A stretch of DNA of 64,000 nucleotides from positions 1,612,001 through 1,676,000 of the forward strand of contig JAINUG010000033.1 in NCBI GenBank assembly GCA_029706075.1, in the 5' to 3' direction. The number at the start of each line of letters is the position of its first letter. Positions within the stretch are counted from its first letter, which is position 1. The notes under the pieces are model-generated. The model saw nothing but the letters and a program-made list of their open reading frames with translations, searched no databases and was not told the origin of the DNA. This stretch comes from Aldrovandia affinis (lineage: Eukaryota; Chordata; Actinopteri; Notacanthiformes; Halosauridae). Position numbers and translations under genes: made by a program. Below, piece after piece: positions 12,491 to 22,662 of this stretch.

Positions 12491-12556
12491 GCTTTAACAT
12501 AAGATAATCACTTCTTACCGTTCAGAAATGATTTACATGTGGTGTGAGAAATGCAA

Positions 12557-12930
12557 ATAGCGCTATATATAATTACCCTATTGCTATTGTATCTCACAAC
12601 TTTGACAGGTGATCTTACCCTAAGTAATCAATCAAAGTTTTTGACAGGTTGGTATGTAACCTTTTGACAGGGAATCCCCAGAGACGGTGGTATCTGTTGT
12701 TCTGATGTTCATTGTGGTCCGTTATATGAACATTTGCTGTATATCGAATATACAGTGAATGGCATATGTTTCCGAACCTGTAGTTAAAAGGAAATAGATT
12801 CTTTAAAAATATATTTTTTAAACTAGCATCTTCAATCGAGCATCTTAAAACTAGCGTCTGTTCTTAACAGGAAATGGTATAACTTTGCACACAAGTAGGG
12901 TACTTTTAACAGCTGAATTTATTGTTGGTT
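12557..12930 (-). repeat. Left inverted arm of a compound repeat
   Basis: This arm is the reverse complement of 16005-16365 over most of its length. Shared landmarks are AGCGCTATATATAATTA, the segment around CAGAGACGGTGGTATCTG, and AAGTAGGGTACTTTTA. It also holds a near-palindrome, CTGTATATCGAATATACAG (12738-12756). No Tc1, hAT or LTR ends fit. See the matching arms at 14963, 16005 and 63812. Confidence 0.85.
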
Positions 12931-12959
12931 TAAATTGTTGTCTAAATGTATTGTTTTAT

Positions 12960-13432
12960 GACATGGACATCTGATACCCAGATGATCTTGATTTAATGGA
13001 TTCCACCCACCATTTGGGAAGACAGAGCTGCTCTTCCTAGGGAGATTGTTTTCAATCCATAGTTTTCCCAGTCTGCCAGGAGTCTTGGGGTAACCCTGGA
13101 AAACCAGCTCCTCCATAGCCTCGGAGTTTCTCCCTCCACAACATATACCGTTCCTCACCCAAGAGGCCACTTTTCTTGTTCCAAAAGGCCTTCCGGCCTG
13201 TGGTCAAAACCTGGTGTTCAACTCCAAAAAGTCACCCCTCTACTCTCCTCTCTGTTCTTGCTCAGATTCAAGTCACTTTGGTTATGCACCTCCAGCGTTA
13301 CACCCGTCCAGACCCCTCCGTTCAGTTTATCACATTGGTGGAACGACCTCCGCAATCGGTCAGGACTGTGGAATCACTTTCTTTGAGATTACAAATCTAG
13401 TCAATCTCACCACTGTTTACTTGCACCTTTAA
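12960..13432 (+). pseudogene. L2-type LINE reverse transcriptase fragment
   Basis: Short pieces in shifting frames match the C-terminal half of an L2-like ORF2: an HHLG and KTELLFLG piece, then RSLGVTLENQL (compare the family KNLGVTLDxQL motif), and after a gap an HWWNDLRNRSGLW piece equivalent to the RWWNDLP block near the protein end. At least three frameshifts separate them. This copy is more decayed than the one at 36112-38930 and lies inside the compound repeat 12557-16365. Confidence 0.75.
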
Positions 13433-13645
13433 TGTTTTCTGATCAGATAAATTTGCACATCAATCCGGCTTAAAATAAATTAAAAATGTAGAGACAATGA
13501 TTTAACTTATTTCAATGTATAGCCTAGAATATATTTTTCTTGTTCCAAAAGGTCAAAACCAAAAAGGATGAAACAGCCTTGAGATTTAAACTTTATTTTT
13601 CAGATAAATTAGAATATAAATCAATATGACAAGGGAAACAGCCTT

Positions 13646-13954
13646 TTAAACTATTTTTCTCTTGAACAGGCAACTGTGTTGTCTCTGACTAGGGTTGGCA
13701 ACTATACAGTACATCCATAACAGTCCTCTTTTAAATCTTCCCTTTGTAATAAAGTCCAGGATGCAGGCCATAACTGCTTTGATGTTGCTGATGACCTTGG
13801 AGATTACGGCACTGTCAGGTTCAGCAGAGTAAGGCGGGTAAAGTGCCTCTATGTAGGTTAGGCTGCTTTCACACAAGTCCCGCCTCAAACAATCCAGCCA
13901 TCCATCAGTATCTCCGATGCCGAAGTCTCCATCACAAGCTTTGTCATCTTAGCT
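13646..13954 (-). CDS. Unrecognised ORF fragment within the compound repeat
   Basis: From 13954 down to 13646 the minus strand is open for about 100 codons. It reads CDGDFGIGDTDGWLDCLRRD near the start, then LTYIEALYPPYSAEPDSAVI and ILDFITKGRFKRG. Composition looks protein-like (ordered acidic, aromatic and aliphatic mix) and there is a stop just upstream of the opening. The longest internal Met is at 13888. I do not recognise the family. It lies between the inverted arms, so it may be a remnant of the protein that mobilised that element, or chance. Confidence 0.3.
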
Positions 13955-14340
13955 GTTAGAGTCATGAGTCATGGTTTCACTGCTTGACAGGGATGCTTAA
14001 AAATGGGTGCCCCTTGATGCATTTAAGTACAAAACGAGTCAAAGGAGGGAGGGATTAAAAATGAAAGGAATGGTGGGGTGGTAAGTTTTTATCCTATATT
14101 CTTTTCTTAATAAATTGTACGGCACTCAGATTCTTCCACCATGAAAACAAACAATCTCTCTTGCTAAAGTATAAAGTTTAGTTCATGCAGGCTTTTCAAA
14201 AAAAAAAAAGACAGTTTCCTGTTCCATATTTTCAAGAAGTGACATTGCAATTTCTTAAAAAACTATCCGCTCTTCAAAAAACTAGTTAGCTTAGCAGTAA
14301 AAAATTCAGGTATTCTACGGAAATATACTATGTTAACAAG

Positions 14341-14462
14341 TAGGGATGCACCAATATGAAAATTCTAGACCGATACCGATACAATAATTCAAATAACACA
14401 ACTGGCCTTTACCGATACTGATAAGTTTGTTATTTATTTGTGCCCTGAAAAAAAAAAAATTC
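14341..14462 (+). mobile_element. MITE fragment of the TAGGGATGCACC type
   Basis: The segment starts TAGGGATGCACCAATATG and continues AAAATTCTAGACCGATACCG, with a second ACCGATACTGATAAG further on. This is a very common fish repeat end (TAGGGxTGCACCGAT). The opposite end is not seen, so it is a one-sided fragment. It ends near an A-run at 14447. Confidence 0.6.
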
Positions 14463-14747
14463 CGCTCTTCATTATACTTTTCAGTGAGCACAAATTAAAT
14501 CATACAAATCTATGGAACAGCTTTTATTGTAACATTCTTTCACATACTCATTGTACTGTGCTACATGTCTTACTTGTAAATAGCTGATCAGATTTGATGT
14601 ATTAAAATTCTTGCTTGAGTTGCCTCCTTTTTAAATTATGCGAGTTACAGTAGATTTTTATCAGGGGAAGTCTGCATCTCTCAATACACATACGGTTGTT
14701 TGCCCGGGGGCAGACCGGTTTTACAGACTGTGGCATGCATGTGTAGA

Positions 14748-14937
14748 GAATTGTGGCTACAGATTTACCTACAGGGTCCTAGTTTAACTATGTGGTTGCT
14801 CCTAGCACCCAGGAATTGTACTTCCCACTAGGGTGGCTTTCAGCTAAACTGTTCTTGACTACGGTTAACACTTTGTTGTACGTCGCTCTGGATAAGAGCA
14901 TCTGCCAAATGCCTATAATGTAATGTAATGTAATGAG
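14748..14937 (+). mobile_element. 5'-truncated L2-type LINE, 3' UTR only
   Basis: About 189 bases are identical, apart from one A/G difference in the stem-loop (AGCATCTG against AGCGTCTG), to the 3' end of the LINE at 38732-38928. The copy ends with the stem-loop CGCTCTGGATAAGAGC and (TGTAA)n. Extreme 5' truncation with a retained tail is the usual product of target-primed reverse transcription. It is far less diverged than the fragment at 12960-13432. Confidence 0.93.
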
Positions 14938-14962
14938 AGTAGGCTGTAGTTTTCTTGTGTTT

Positions 14963-15080
14963 TTTCGGAACAATAAATTCAGCTGTTAAAAGTACCCTAC
15001 TTGTGTGCGGACATATTATTTCCCGTTCAGAACAGATGCTAGTTTTAAAACCTTTTTAAAAATTCTATTTCCTTTTAACT
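14963..15080 (+). repeat. Middle copy of the compound-repeat arm
   Basis: The sequence AACAATAAATTCAGCTGTTAAAAGTACCCTACTTGTGTG and the following AACAGATGCTAGTTTTAAAA match the inner half of the arms at 12826-12925 (inverse) and 16020-16150 (direct). Beyond about 15080 the match stops. It forms a smaller inverted pair with the left arm, enclosing 12930-14960. Confidence 0.8.
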
Positions 15081-15394
15081 ACAGGTTTAAAAACTACACA
15101 TACACAATTCACAAATTCACATACCAATAAGCTGTGCGTCTACGCTTATGTACTATACATTTCAAAACGTACAAAAGTTACACTTTCTGAAGGGAAACAT
15201 TTCACTGCCCTCGTGGTTTTTAGTAAACCATTTGTCTGGCTAATTTGAGCACACTGTTAAGCCCCTGTTTAAACATTGTTCTATTAAATTAGTTGCTATA
15301 ATGAAAAAACACTAGCTAACGCTTTGTGGGTAGGGATTTGTAGACTTTGTTACAAGAGGTAACATTTTTTTCAAAGCGAATGACCATATGTGTT

Positions 15395-15815
15395 TGTTTA
15401 TCCATGGAGTGGGTGTATACACCTTTCGGCTATTTACCTTAAACGCGTGGTGGCTATAAAGCACATTGTTGTTTAGAGGGGCCATCTAATCATGTGTTTA
15501 TAATTTGTCTGACATGGCTTTGACAGCTTAACAAACACTATGCGCCTTTCTGCTATTTACCTTCCAAGCGAATGTTTATTTATGACCCCCCCCTGTTACT
15601 GGCAACCATGAAGATTCTTAAAAAAATTTTTTTAAGGGGTGGGGATACAGGCCAAAGAACATGTGTTTGTATTTTGCCTGACACGGATTTGACAGCGTCA
15701 CAAACAGTATGCGCCTTTCTGCTATTTACCTTCCAAGCTAATATGTATTTACGATAAGGGGTGGGATACAGGCCAGAGAACATGTGTTTGTAATTAGCCT
15801 GATGCGTGATAAACA
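15395..15815 (+). repeat. Degenerate tandem repeat inside the compound element
   Basis: Two to three diverged units recur. Each starts with a CTTTCxGCTATTTACCTT motif (15422, 15545, 15714) and continues with a GGGGTGGGATACAGGCCA-type block, then ACATGTGTTTGTA and a TTTGACAGC-like piece. Spacing is about 122 and 169 bp, differing by internal indels such as the C-run at 15586-15592. No coding sense is apparent. Confidence 0.7.
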
Positions 15816-16004
15816 ATACCTGTATATCAGCTATCTGAACACCTAAAATGAATAGAGGGCAGTTGTTAAAAATCCTTCTTAAAAGTTTACTAAATTAACT
15901 TGAGTACAAAATAGATATATCCTTCTTAAAATGTGTGCTGGATTATCCTACGGTAGCCATAAAATAACTTATTGCTTAATGCAAATAGCAATAAGAACAT
16001 TTGG

Positions 16005-16365
16005 GGTTTTTCCGTAAAGCTGCTAAAAGTACCCTACTTGTGTACAAACTTATATCATTTTCCCATTCAGAACAGACGCTAGTTTTAAGATGCTCATTTT
16101 ATGACACTAGTTTAAAAAAAATCTGTTTCCTTTTAACCACAGGTTCGGAAACATATGCCATTTATATTTGATGTACAGCAAATGTTTATGTAATGGACCA
16201 CCATGAACATCAGAACAACAGATACCACCGTCTCTGGGGATTCCCTGTCAAAAGGTCACATACCAACCTGTCAACAACTTTGATTGATTATTTAGAGTCA
16301 AAGATCACAAGTTGGGAGAAACAATAGCCATAGTGTAATTATATATAGCGCTCAGTGTGAGTTTT
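16005..16365 (+). repeat. Right inverted arm of the compound repeat
   Basis: This arm is the inverse match of 12557-12930. In order it holds GCTGCTAAAAGTACCCTACT, GAACAGACGCTAGTTTTAAG, AACCACAGGTTCGGAAACAT, CAGATACCACCGTCTCTGGG, TGTCAACAACTTTGATTG and TAATTATATATAGCGCT. With the left arm it encloses about 3.8 kb. The part around 16155-16265 recurs again at 63812-63935. Confidence 0.85.
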
Positions 16366-17589
16366 ATTTTGGTACAGTAAACTGCCAGTAGCACAACTGT
16401 GAAGTTGATTAGGAGGAGCCTGAATCATGAATGCTATAGAACAGGACATTGTCCTAGAATCTTTCTTTTTTATCTAATATTTTGGTGAACATACTTATTG
16501 TGACTTATACTTATTGGTAGAGAAGATGAAATATTCTGACAGTCAAGAGTATTTTTTTAATATAAAATTTGTATCATTATTGTTATTTTCTGTATTATAT
16601 AATAATAATGATAACAATCATTAATATTCATAAAATAATAATAACGTTATTATATGTGAACTGCCAGTGCTACATTTTAATAGTAAAAGTGACTAGCATT
16701 AATAGTCTTCTATTTCTATTTTATCTGAATTCAGCATGTGAGTCCAAACTTTTAGTCCCGTCCTGGCTTTTACTACTTACTATTATCTTATTCCCCTTGA
16801 AATGGGTCTGGACTGAATTCATTCTTAGTTCTTAAGGAACATGTGTATAATGAGTGCCCATTCTCAGTTTCTGTTATTCAAATGTAAGGCAGTCATTAAT
16901 GATGACACTCTATGAGGCTCAGCAGAAGTGCATATGTGTATTTCCTGGTCAGTCAGTGTACTTTTATAATCTGTATGCAAATGTTTACAGTTTACGTTCA
17001 GCCACTGTTTGGATAAGCTAACCACATTTTTCTCTGGGTAAAGAGTACTGCATATGGAATCAGTATAATAAATACATTAAAATGTGCCTGTGCACACACC
17101 TTGCCAAATCCTCAGCTGATCTTTGAATGCACACCTTTCCTTTGTTAGATTTATTTGTTCATCTACTTGTTTATCACAGGAATTTCTACAAATAATGCAT
17201 CACCATTTATCAACATAAATTTTATCCTGTACTGTGAGCCCACCCATAACAATGAATCCTGCTCTCTCAGAGGACACACACTGTGTTATGCTTGAAGATG
17301 TGGAAATGACACAGAGTTTGGCTACTTGGTGAAATGGTGATGGTAAGCAGATGAAGGGACCAGCAAGAGGAACCATTTGGTGGTTTGCTGTACTATTTGA
17401 ATTCCCTTTAGCAACATTATCAAGATAAATGTTTGAAAACTAAGGTACTATGTTCTCTACATTCAATTTTTAATGATTTAGCAGAGGATCTTATCTAAAG
17501 TATCCAATAGTTTATGCAAAACGTTATGTTATTCTCCATCCCAATGCAAAACTAATTGATTTCCTAATCCTCCTTTGTTTGTATCATTC
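16366..17589. other. Non-coding stretch, nothing recognised
   Basis: This is AT-rich DNA with an ATAATAATGATAAC-like run at 16595-16650. No gene or repeat family is identified. Confidence 0.55.
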
Positions 17590-19500
17590 CAGGGATCACA
17601 ATACATGACAATACATTACAACACAATACAATTATTTAGCAGACGCTTTTATCCAAAGCGAATTACAGAAAGTGCATTCAGTTCCATTAGATGAACAACC
17701 ACATCATGCTATAATGTCTAAGTACATCATTTGTCAAGTAAGCCACATAAACAACACCAGTGCTAATTCCAAGGAAATTAACAATAAGTGCAAGACGTTC
17801 ATTCCACCATAGTGGTGCCAGGACAGTGAAGAGTTGTGACAGGGATGAGTGGCCATTAGTTACTCGGCATGAGTGAGTAACTAATTGCCAAGAGGCAGCA
17901 GTGTACAGTGGTTGGGCTGGGATGTAGGGTTTGACCATGGCCGGGAGGTAGGGAGAGGCTGTTCCATTCACAGCCCAGTAGGGCAGCACCAGTGTCTTAA
18001 ATTTGATGTGAGCGGCTACGGGGAGCCAGTGAAGGGTGTGGAGGAGTGGGGTGGTGTGGGAAAACTTGAGGAGGTTGAATACCAGATAGGCTGCAGCTTT
18101 CTGGATGAGTTGCAGGGGTCTGATATAGATTACATTTACATTTTAGGTTTACGCTCTTATCTTACACAGTTTACATTTCTTTACATACAATCCATTTATG
18201 CAGCTGGATATTTTTACTGAAGCAATTCAGGTTAAGTACCTTGCTCAAGGGTACAGCGGCAGTGCTCCACCTGGGAATTGAACCAGCAACCTTTGAGTTA
18301 CAAGTCCAACTGCCAACTGTGATGTCACATGTGGGAGCTCCAGCCAGTTGGGAGTTGCAATAGTCCAGCTGAGAGATGACAAGGGCCAGGATCAGCACCT
18401 GTGCCGCTTCCCTTGTGAGGAAGGGGCAAACTCTCGTGATGTTGTAGAGCATGAATCTACTGGAGCGAGTCACTGTCGCGATGTTTGGAGAAAATGACAG
18501 CTGGTCATCCAGTGTCACACCCAGGTTCTTAGCAGTCGGAGTTGGGGACACCACAGATTTGTCGATAGTGATGGAGAGGTCAAGGAGTAGGCACGCCTTC
18601 CCTGGGAGGAACAACAGTTCTGTGTTGAGGTTTAGTTTCAGATGGTACGCAGATGTCTGTCAGGCATGCAGAGATCCGTGTCAGAAGGGGGAAAAGAGAG
18701 AAACAGTTGGGTGTCATCAGCATAACAGTGGTAAGAGAAGTCATGTCAGAGTATAACATATCCAAGAGACTTGGTGTAGAGGGAGAAGATAAGAGGACCT
18801 AGTACTGACCCCTGGGGGACATCAATTGTGAGGCTGCGTGGCTCAGACACTGACCCTTTCCATGCCATCTGGTAGGAGCGCCCCATCAGGTAGGATGTAA
18901 ATAGAGAGAGTGCAGTACCTCAGACACCCAGCCCCTCAAGGGTGGAGAGGTGGATCTGGTGATTAACAGTGTCAAAGGCAGCAGACAGGTCCAGGAGAAT
19001 GAGGACAGAGGAGAGGGAGTCAGCTCTGGTGGTGTGGAGTGCTTCTGTAACTGCGAGGAGGGCTGTCTCAGTTGAGTGGCCGATCTTGAAGCCTGACTTG
19101 TGTGGCCATTCTGTAGGAGATGCAGAGAAGGTTGGTTAAACAGAGCATGTTCAAGTGTTTTGGATAGGAAAGGAAGGAGGGACAGTGGTCTCTAATTTTT
19201 AACATCTGAGGGGACTAGTGTTGGTTTTTTGAGAAGGGGTGTGACTGGTTGTTTTGAAGCAGTGGGAAAACAGCCTGTTAACAAGGGTGTGTTGATGAGG
19301 TGGGTGAGGAAGGGGAGGAGGTCGGATATATAGACTGGAGGAAGTGGGAAGGGATGGGGTTGAGCGCACAGGTTGTTGGATGGTTGGATGACACAAGGCT
19401 CAGGATAGTGTCAGGACTGTGTCAAGAGAAGGAGATTAAGACAGAGGGATTATTAGTGAACATAGTGATCAGTAAATCACACCATAGCAGGTTGGGTTGG
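17590..19500 (-). mobile_element. L2-type LINE, 5'-truncated and decayed
   Basis: Read on the minus strand, this is the reverse transcriptase half of an L2-like LINE. Landmarks in order are TPLLKKP (near 19215), SLLPFLSKTLEHAL, LSSVLILLDLSAAFDTVNHQ (in pieces), the catalytic YADDTQLFLS (18706-18732), KNLGVTLDDQLSF, LVISQLDYCNSQLAG (about 18350), then HWLPV and WWNE near the end. The tail GCTTTGGATAAAAGCGTCTG is the family stem-loop. Frameshifts and stops break the ORF, and a SINE splits it at about 18130-18325. It is more diverged than the copy at 36112-38930. Confidence 0.9.
18130..18325 (-). mobile_element. tRNA-headed SINE inserted in the LINE
   Basis: Read on the minus strand, the head carries a B-box (GGTTCAATTCCC) with GGACTTGTAACTCAAAGG upstream, then a TGTACCCTTGAGCAAGGTAC body, and it ends with a LINE-like tail AGATAAGAGCGTAAACCTAAAATGTAAATGTAA. 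It is the same family as the complete copy at 60638-60878. LINE coding sequence resumes on both sides (SQLAGAPTCDI upstream, LQLIQKAAAYL downstream), so the SINE inserted after the LINE did. Confidence 0.88.
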
Positions 19501-22227
19501 GTGGTTCCCTAGGCTCTTTCCCTGGTTGCAGCCTGTGTAAATGCCAAGGAAGTGAATTTATTTAATAGTTCTACAAATGTCAAATAGATTTTTTTGCCCA
19601 TGAGGGCAATATATTGTTAATACTAATCATCACCTGCATATCAGACTAATTGAACACAAAGGTTCTACACTCCAAGGCAAATCTAAATCTCCTACGGCAT
19701 GGATTTTGGAGGCTAAAGACTTGATTTTAATTGTTAAGTTATTGTTCATCAATTAGAAGTTCATCAGACTCATAGATTTGGTCATTGTGAACATTATAAC
19801 AAACTGTAAATTCATTTTCTATCTTAAAGCCTTACAACTCCATAGTCAGAATGACAGTCTAGGCCTAACATTTTATGTGAAGCTCTACCTGCCTATACTA
19901 TATCTATGCAACAATACACATTCTACCCCGCATTAGCACTGTGATCATTGACTGCCTGTCTCCCCAATGTGAGGCTAATGTAGCCCAAGCGATTGTTTTC
20001 ATTTTTGGTTACCTCCCTTTTTTGATCGATATTGCATAATTCTTGTGCAATTTATTATCTTGCTCAACCCACAATTGTTTGTGTTGGTTTGATCTATGTT
20101 TCCTCTATATCAGATGCATCCATATCCAGTCTACTAACTCTCAACATATCAATATAAAGTAATAATTTATCATACTTAGGAGGAATTAAGCTAATATATA
20201 TTGCTTCATGCTTACCCTTGCATAAAGCTGGATATACTTGATGCATCTAAATTGCCTTGTACCATAATAGCTCTGCTGTGTCTTTAACGTCATTGTTATG
20301 CAAGGACAATTTTAATGTTTGCTCAATATGTTATCCTATGCACCATTTTATATCGCAGTTGGCTAAATTAGCCCCAATTGAATGGTAAATTTGACATACA
20401 CTTTTGCTTAATTGTCCTTTTCCTGTGCACTGATTATAAACCTTGAAGATTGAAATGCATGCCACACTTTCTGCACCTTTGGTGATAGATGTTTGACTTT
20501 CCTAGAGTTTACCAGCATTGCCTTTCTGTAGCCTTGTGATCCTTTTTTCCAGTGTGTGAGTCCTTCTGTTTGCTTTCATAAAACTGACAGTAAGATAACC
20601 TTGTTCTTCTATGTGGCTTTTAGTTTGTAGCTCAGGTTTTTCAGCCAAAATTAACTGGTTAGTTTGAATTGTTTGAAGGGCCATTTGCAGTTTTTTGGGG
20701 GCCTTAAGCAAGCTGCCACTGGATCCTAACTAGCTATTGTTAGCTTCCATTAGCTAGCTACTGAGAGGTGACTGACAGGTGAAATATATTCCATAAAACT
20801 TTACATTGATGCACAAATCTTACCGCTGTCTTGTGCACATTTTCCATCCTTGTTTAACATATTTCTTTTTTGGGTGCCTGAAAGATATGTCCCTTTAGCT
20901 GAGATAACAAACTTGCATCCACTCTCCAGTCTTGGCTTTCATCAACTTTGAGCCCTATGTCATTGTTTATACATTTTTGTATCCACAGTTAGATTGACAG
21001 ATTAAACAACTTTTTGGACACAGAATGCCATGTATAATTTTTTTCAAGTTTGCCTAATAGTAAAAGTCTTGGCTCAAGCATCTCATCAGATACCATTAGG
21101 GTGGGTTGTCAACATCAAAGAGCCACCTTGATAGGACATTCCATTGCTGTATAATGTGAAGATTTTGTAAGTGGAGCATCAGGTGCAAATATAGTCCGAG
21201 AACTGAAATAGTTATCTAAAGTCTTCTTTTATTTTTTCAACACACAGCAACAAAATCAAACAATAAATAACTATAAATACGTGAAAAAACTGAAAGTAAT
21301 ATAAAAAGCTATATAAAACAAAACACCAAATAAACAAAATAATAAATAACAATAAATAACTTGATGAAATAACTATGAAATAAATAAGAATTTACATTTA
21401 CATAGTGCAAATACTTTCTTTTATAGTAAAAAAAAACAAAAAACAAACAAATAAATATACATGCATATGCAGTATAATATTATATATATGATCTTGTACT
21501 AAATACCAAACAATGGTGTGCTTTGAAAGGAACTGTGTTGACCCCAGTGAAATATGAAACTCTGGCTGTCAAGGTAGGCTGCCAGACAATAAACACATGA
21601 CCTGAAAGCCCCCACTCTCAGAATCAGAACTCTCTCACTGCAAGTGTTTGTAAACCTGTGACTACTTTACCTTACAGCACCAAAAGAAGGAATGCATTGA
21701 CTCTGTAAACTATATGTGTATGATAGGATATAAAACCCCAATAAATAACGAATAAACAAATGCAATAAATAATTATTTTGCGATGAATCTCAACATGACA
21801 TGCATAAATACATACAAAAAAACACATTTTTGAAAATAACTGTTTATTGTATACCAGCTGTTCTGTTCACAATAGTTATTGTGGTATTTCATGGCATGAA
21901 CAATAAATGAAAAATGTATGATATTCAACTTGTCATGAGTGGTCAAGCCATCCTGGTAGAGATTCATGCTGTGGAAAAACATTTCTTCACCATACAATGC
22001 TCTCTCCTCTCCTGTGCCATCATCCTCAAAATGTATCCGGAGTCATCAATCTATTTTCTGTATATATTTTTTGTAAGCTAACACGTCTGTCATTCGAATA
22101 CTCAGCTAGCTTTGTTTGTGAAGGGGGAGTCGTGTACTCTCGCAGCAATAGGACAACTTTGCCTTAATGTTGGCGGATTTGGCACCTCCCCTGAAAACTA
22201 TCGGATGACAAGCATACTCAACACTTT
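19501..22227. other. Non-coding AT-rich stretch
   Basis: No gene is recognised. An A-rich, AAATAAATAA-type zone covers about 21230-21480. A minus-strand ORF at 20502-20711 (69 codons) is rich in Gln, Lys and Leu and could be a coiled-coil scrap of a retroelement, but this is weak. The rest is unremarkable. Confidence 0.5.
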
Positions 22228-22402
22228 TAGCAGGGAGGGAATATGTCCAAAATCATAAAGATTGTGCACTTTGTGACAAGTTTTAGATTTTTGGCATGGT
22301 GTTAGGTATGGGCATAAGGTTTTCAAAAACCACCGCATACAAGTTGGGGTGGCCCCCTAGTGGCCGGTATGCAGAAACTCCAATATGGCGCTCGCAGGAA
22401 AG
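22228..22402 (+). repeat. Left terminal inverted repeat
   Basis: This matches the reverse complement of 25004-25168 almost base for base. The main difference is about 11 extra bases after GGGAGGGAAT on this side (TATGTCCAAAATC against TC). The inner edge is near GCTCGCAGGAAAG. Confidence 0.92.
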
Positions 22403-22662
22403 AGCGAATGTCATATCTCAGCTTCTTTTAGTACTAGATTGTTGTATAGTGTCATTTTTTCTACATTTTTAGCCAGGAAGCGACCAGGAGCAGGGGGAGA
22501 GAGCATACAGTAAACGGACAAAGAAAGCTTGGTGTCGAATATTCGCGTCATGAAAAGCCTATTTCTCAGGTCAAGCGGGGAGTCTTCACTACTGGTGGAG
22601 TTGATAATATCGACGAGTCTGGTTGAATTGAGCTCCATGGCACTGCCATATCCCTGACCAAC

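Noticed and set aside
18171..18614. Possible 147-codon gene
   Set aside because: The sequence KNLGVTLDDQLSF and SQLDYCNSQLAG identifies it as part of the L2-type LINE, and its end runs into an inserted SINE.
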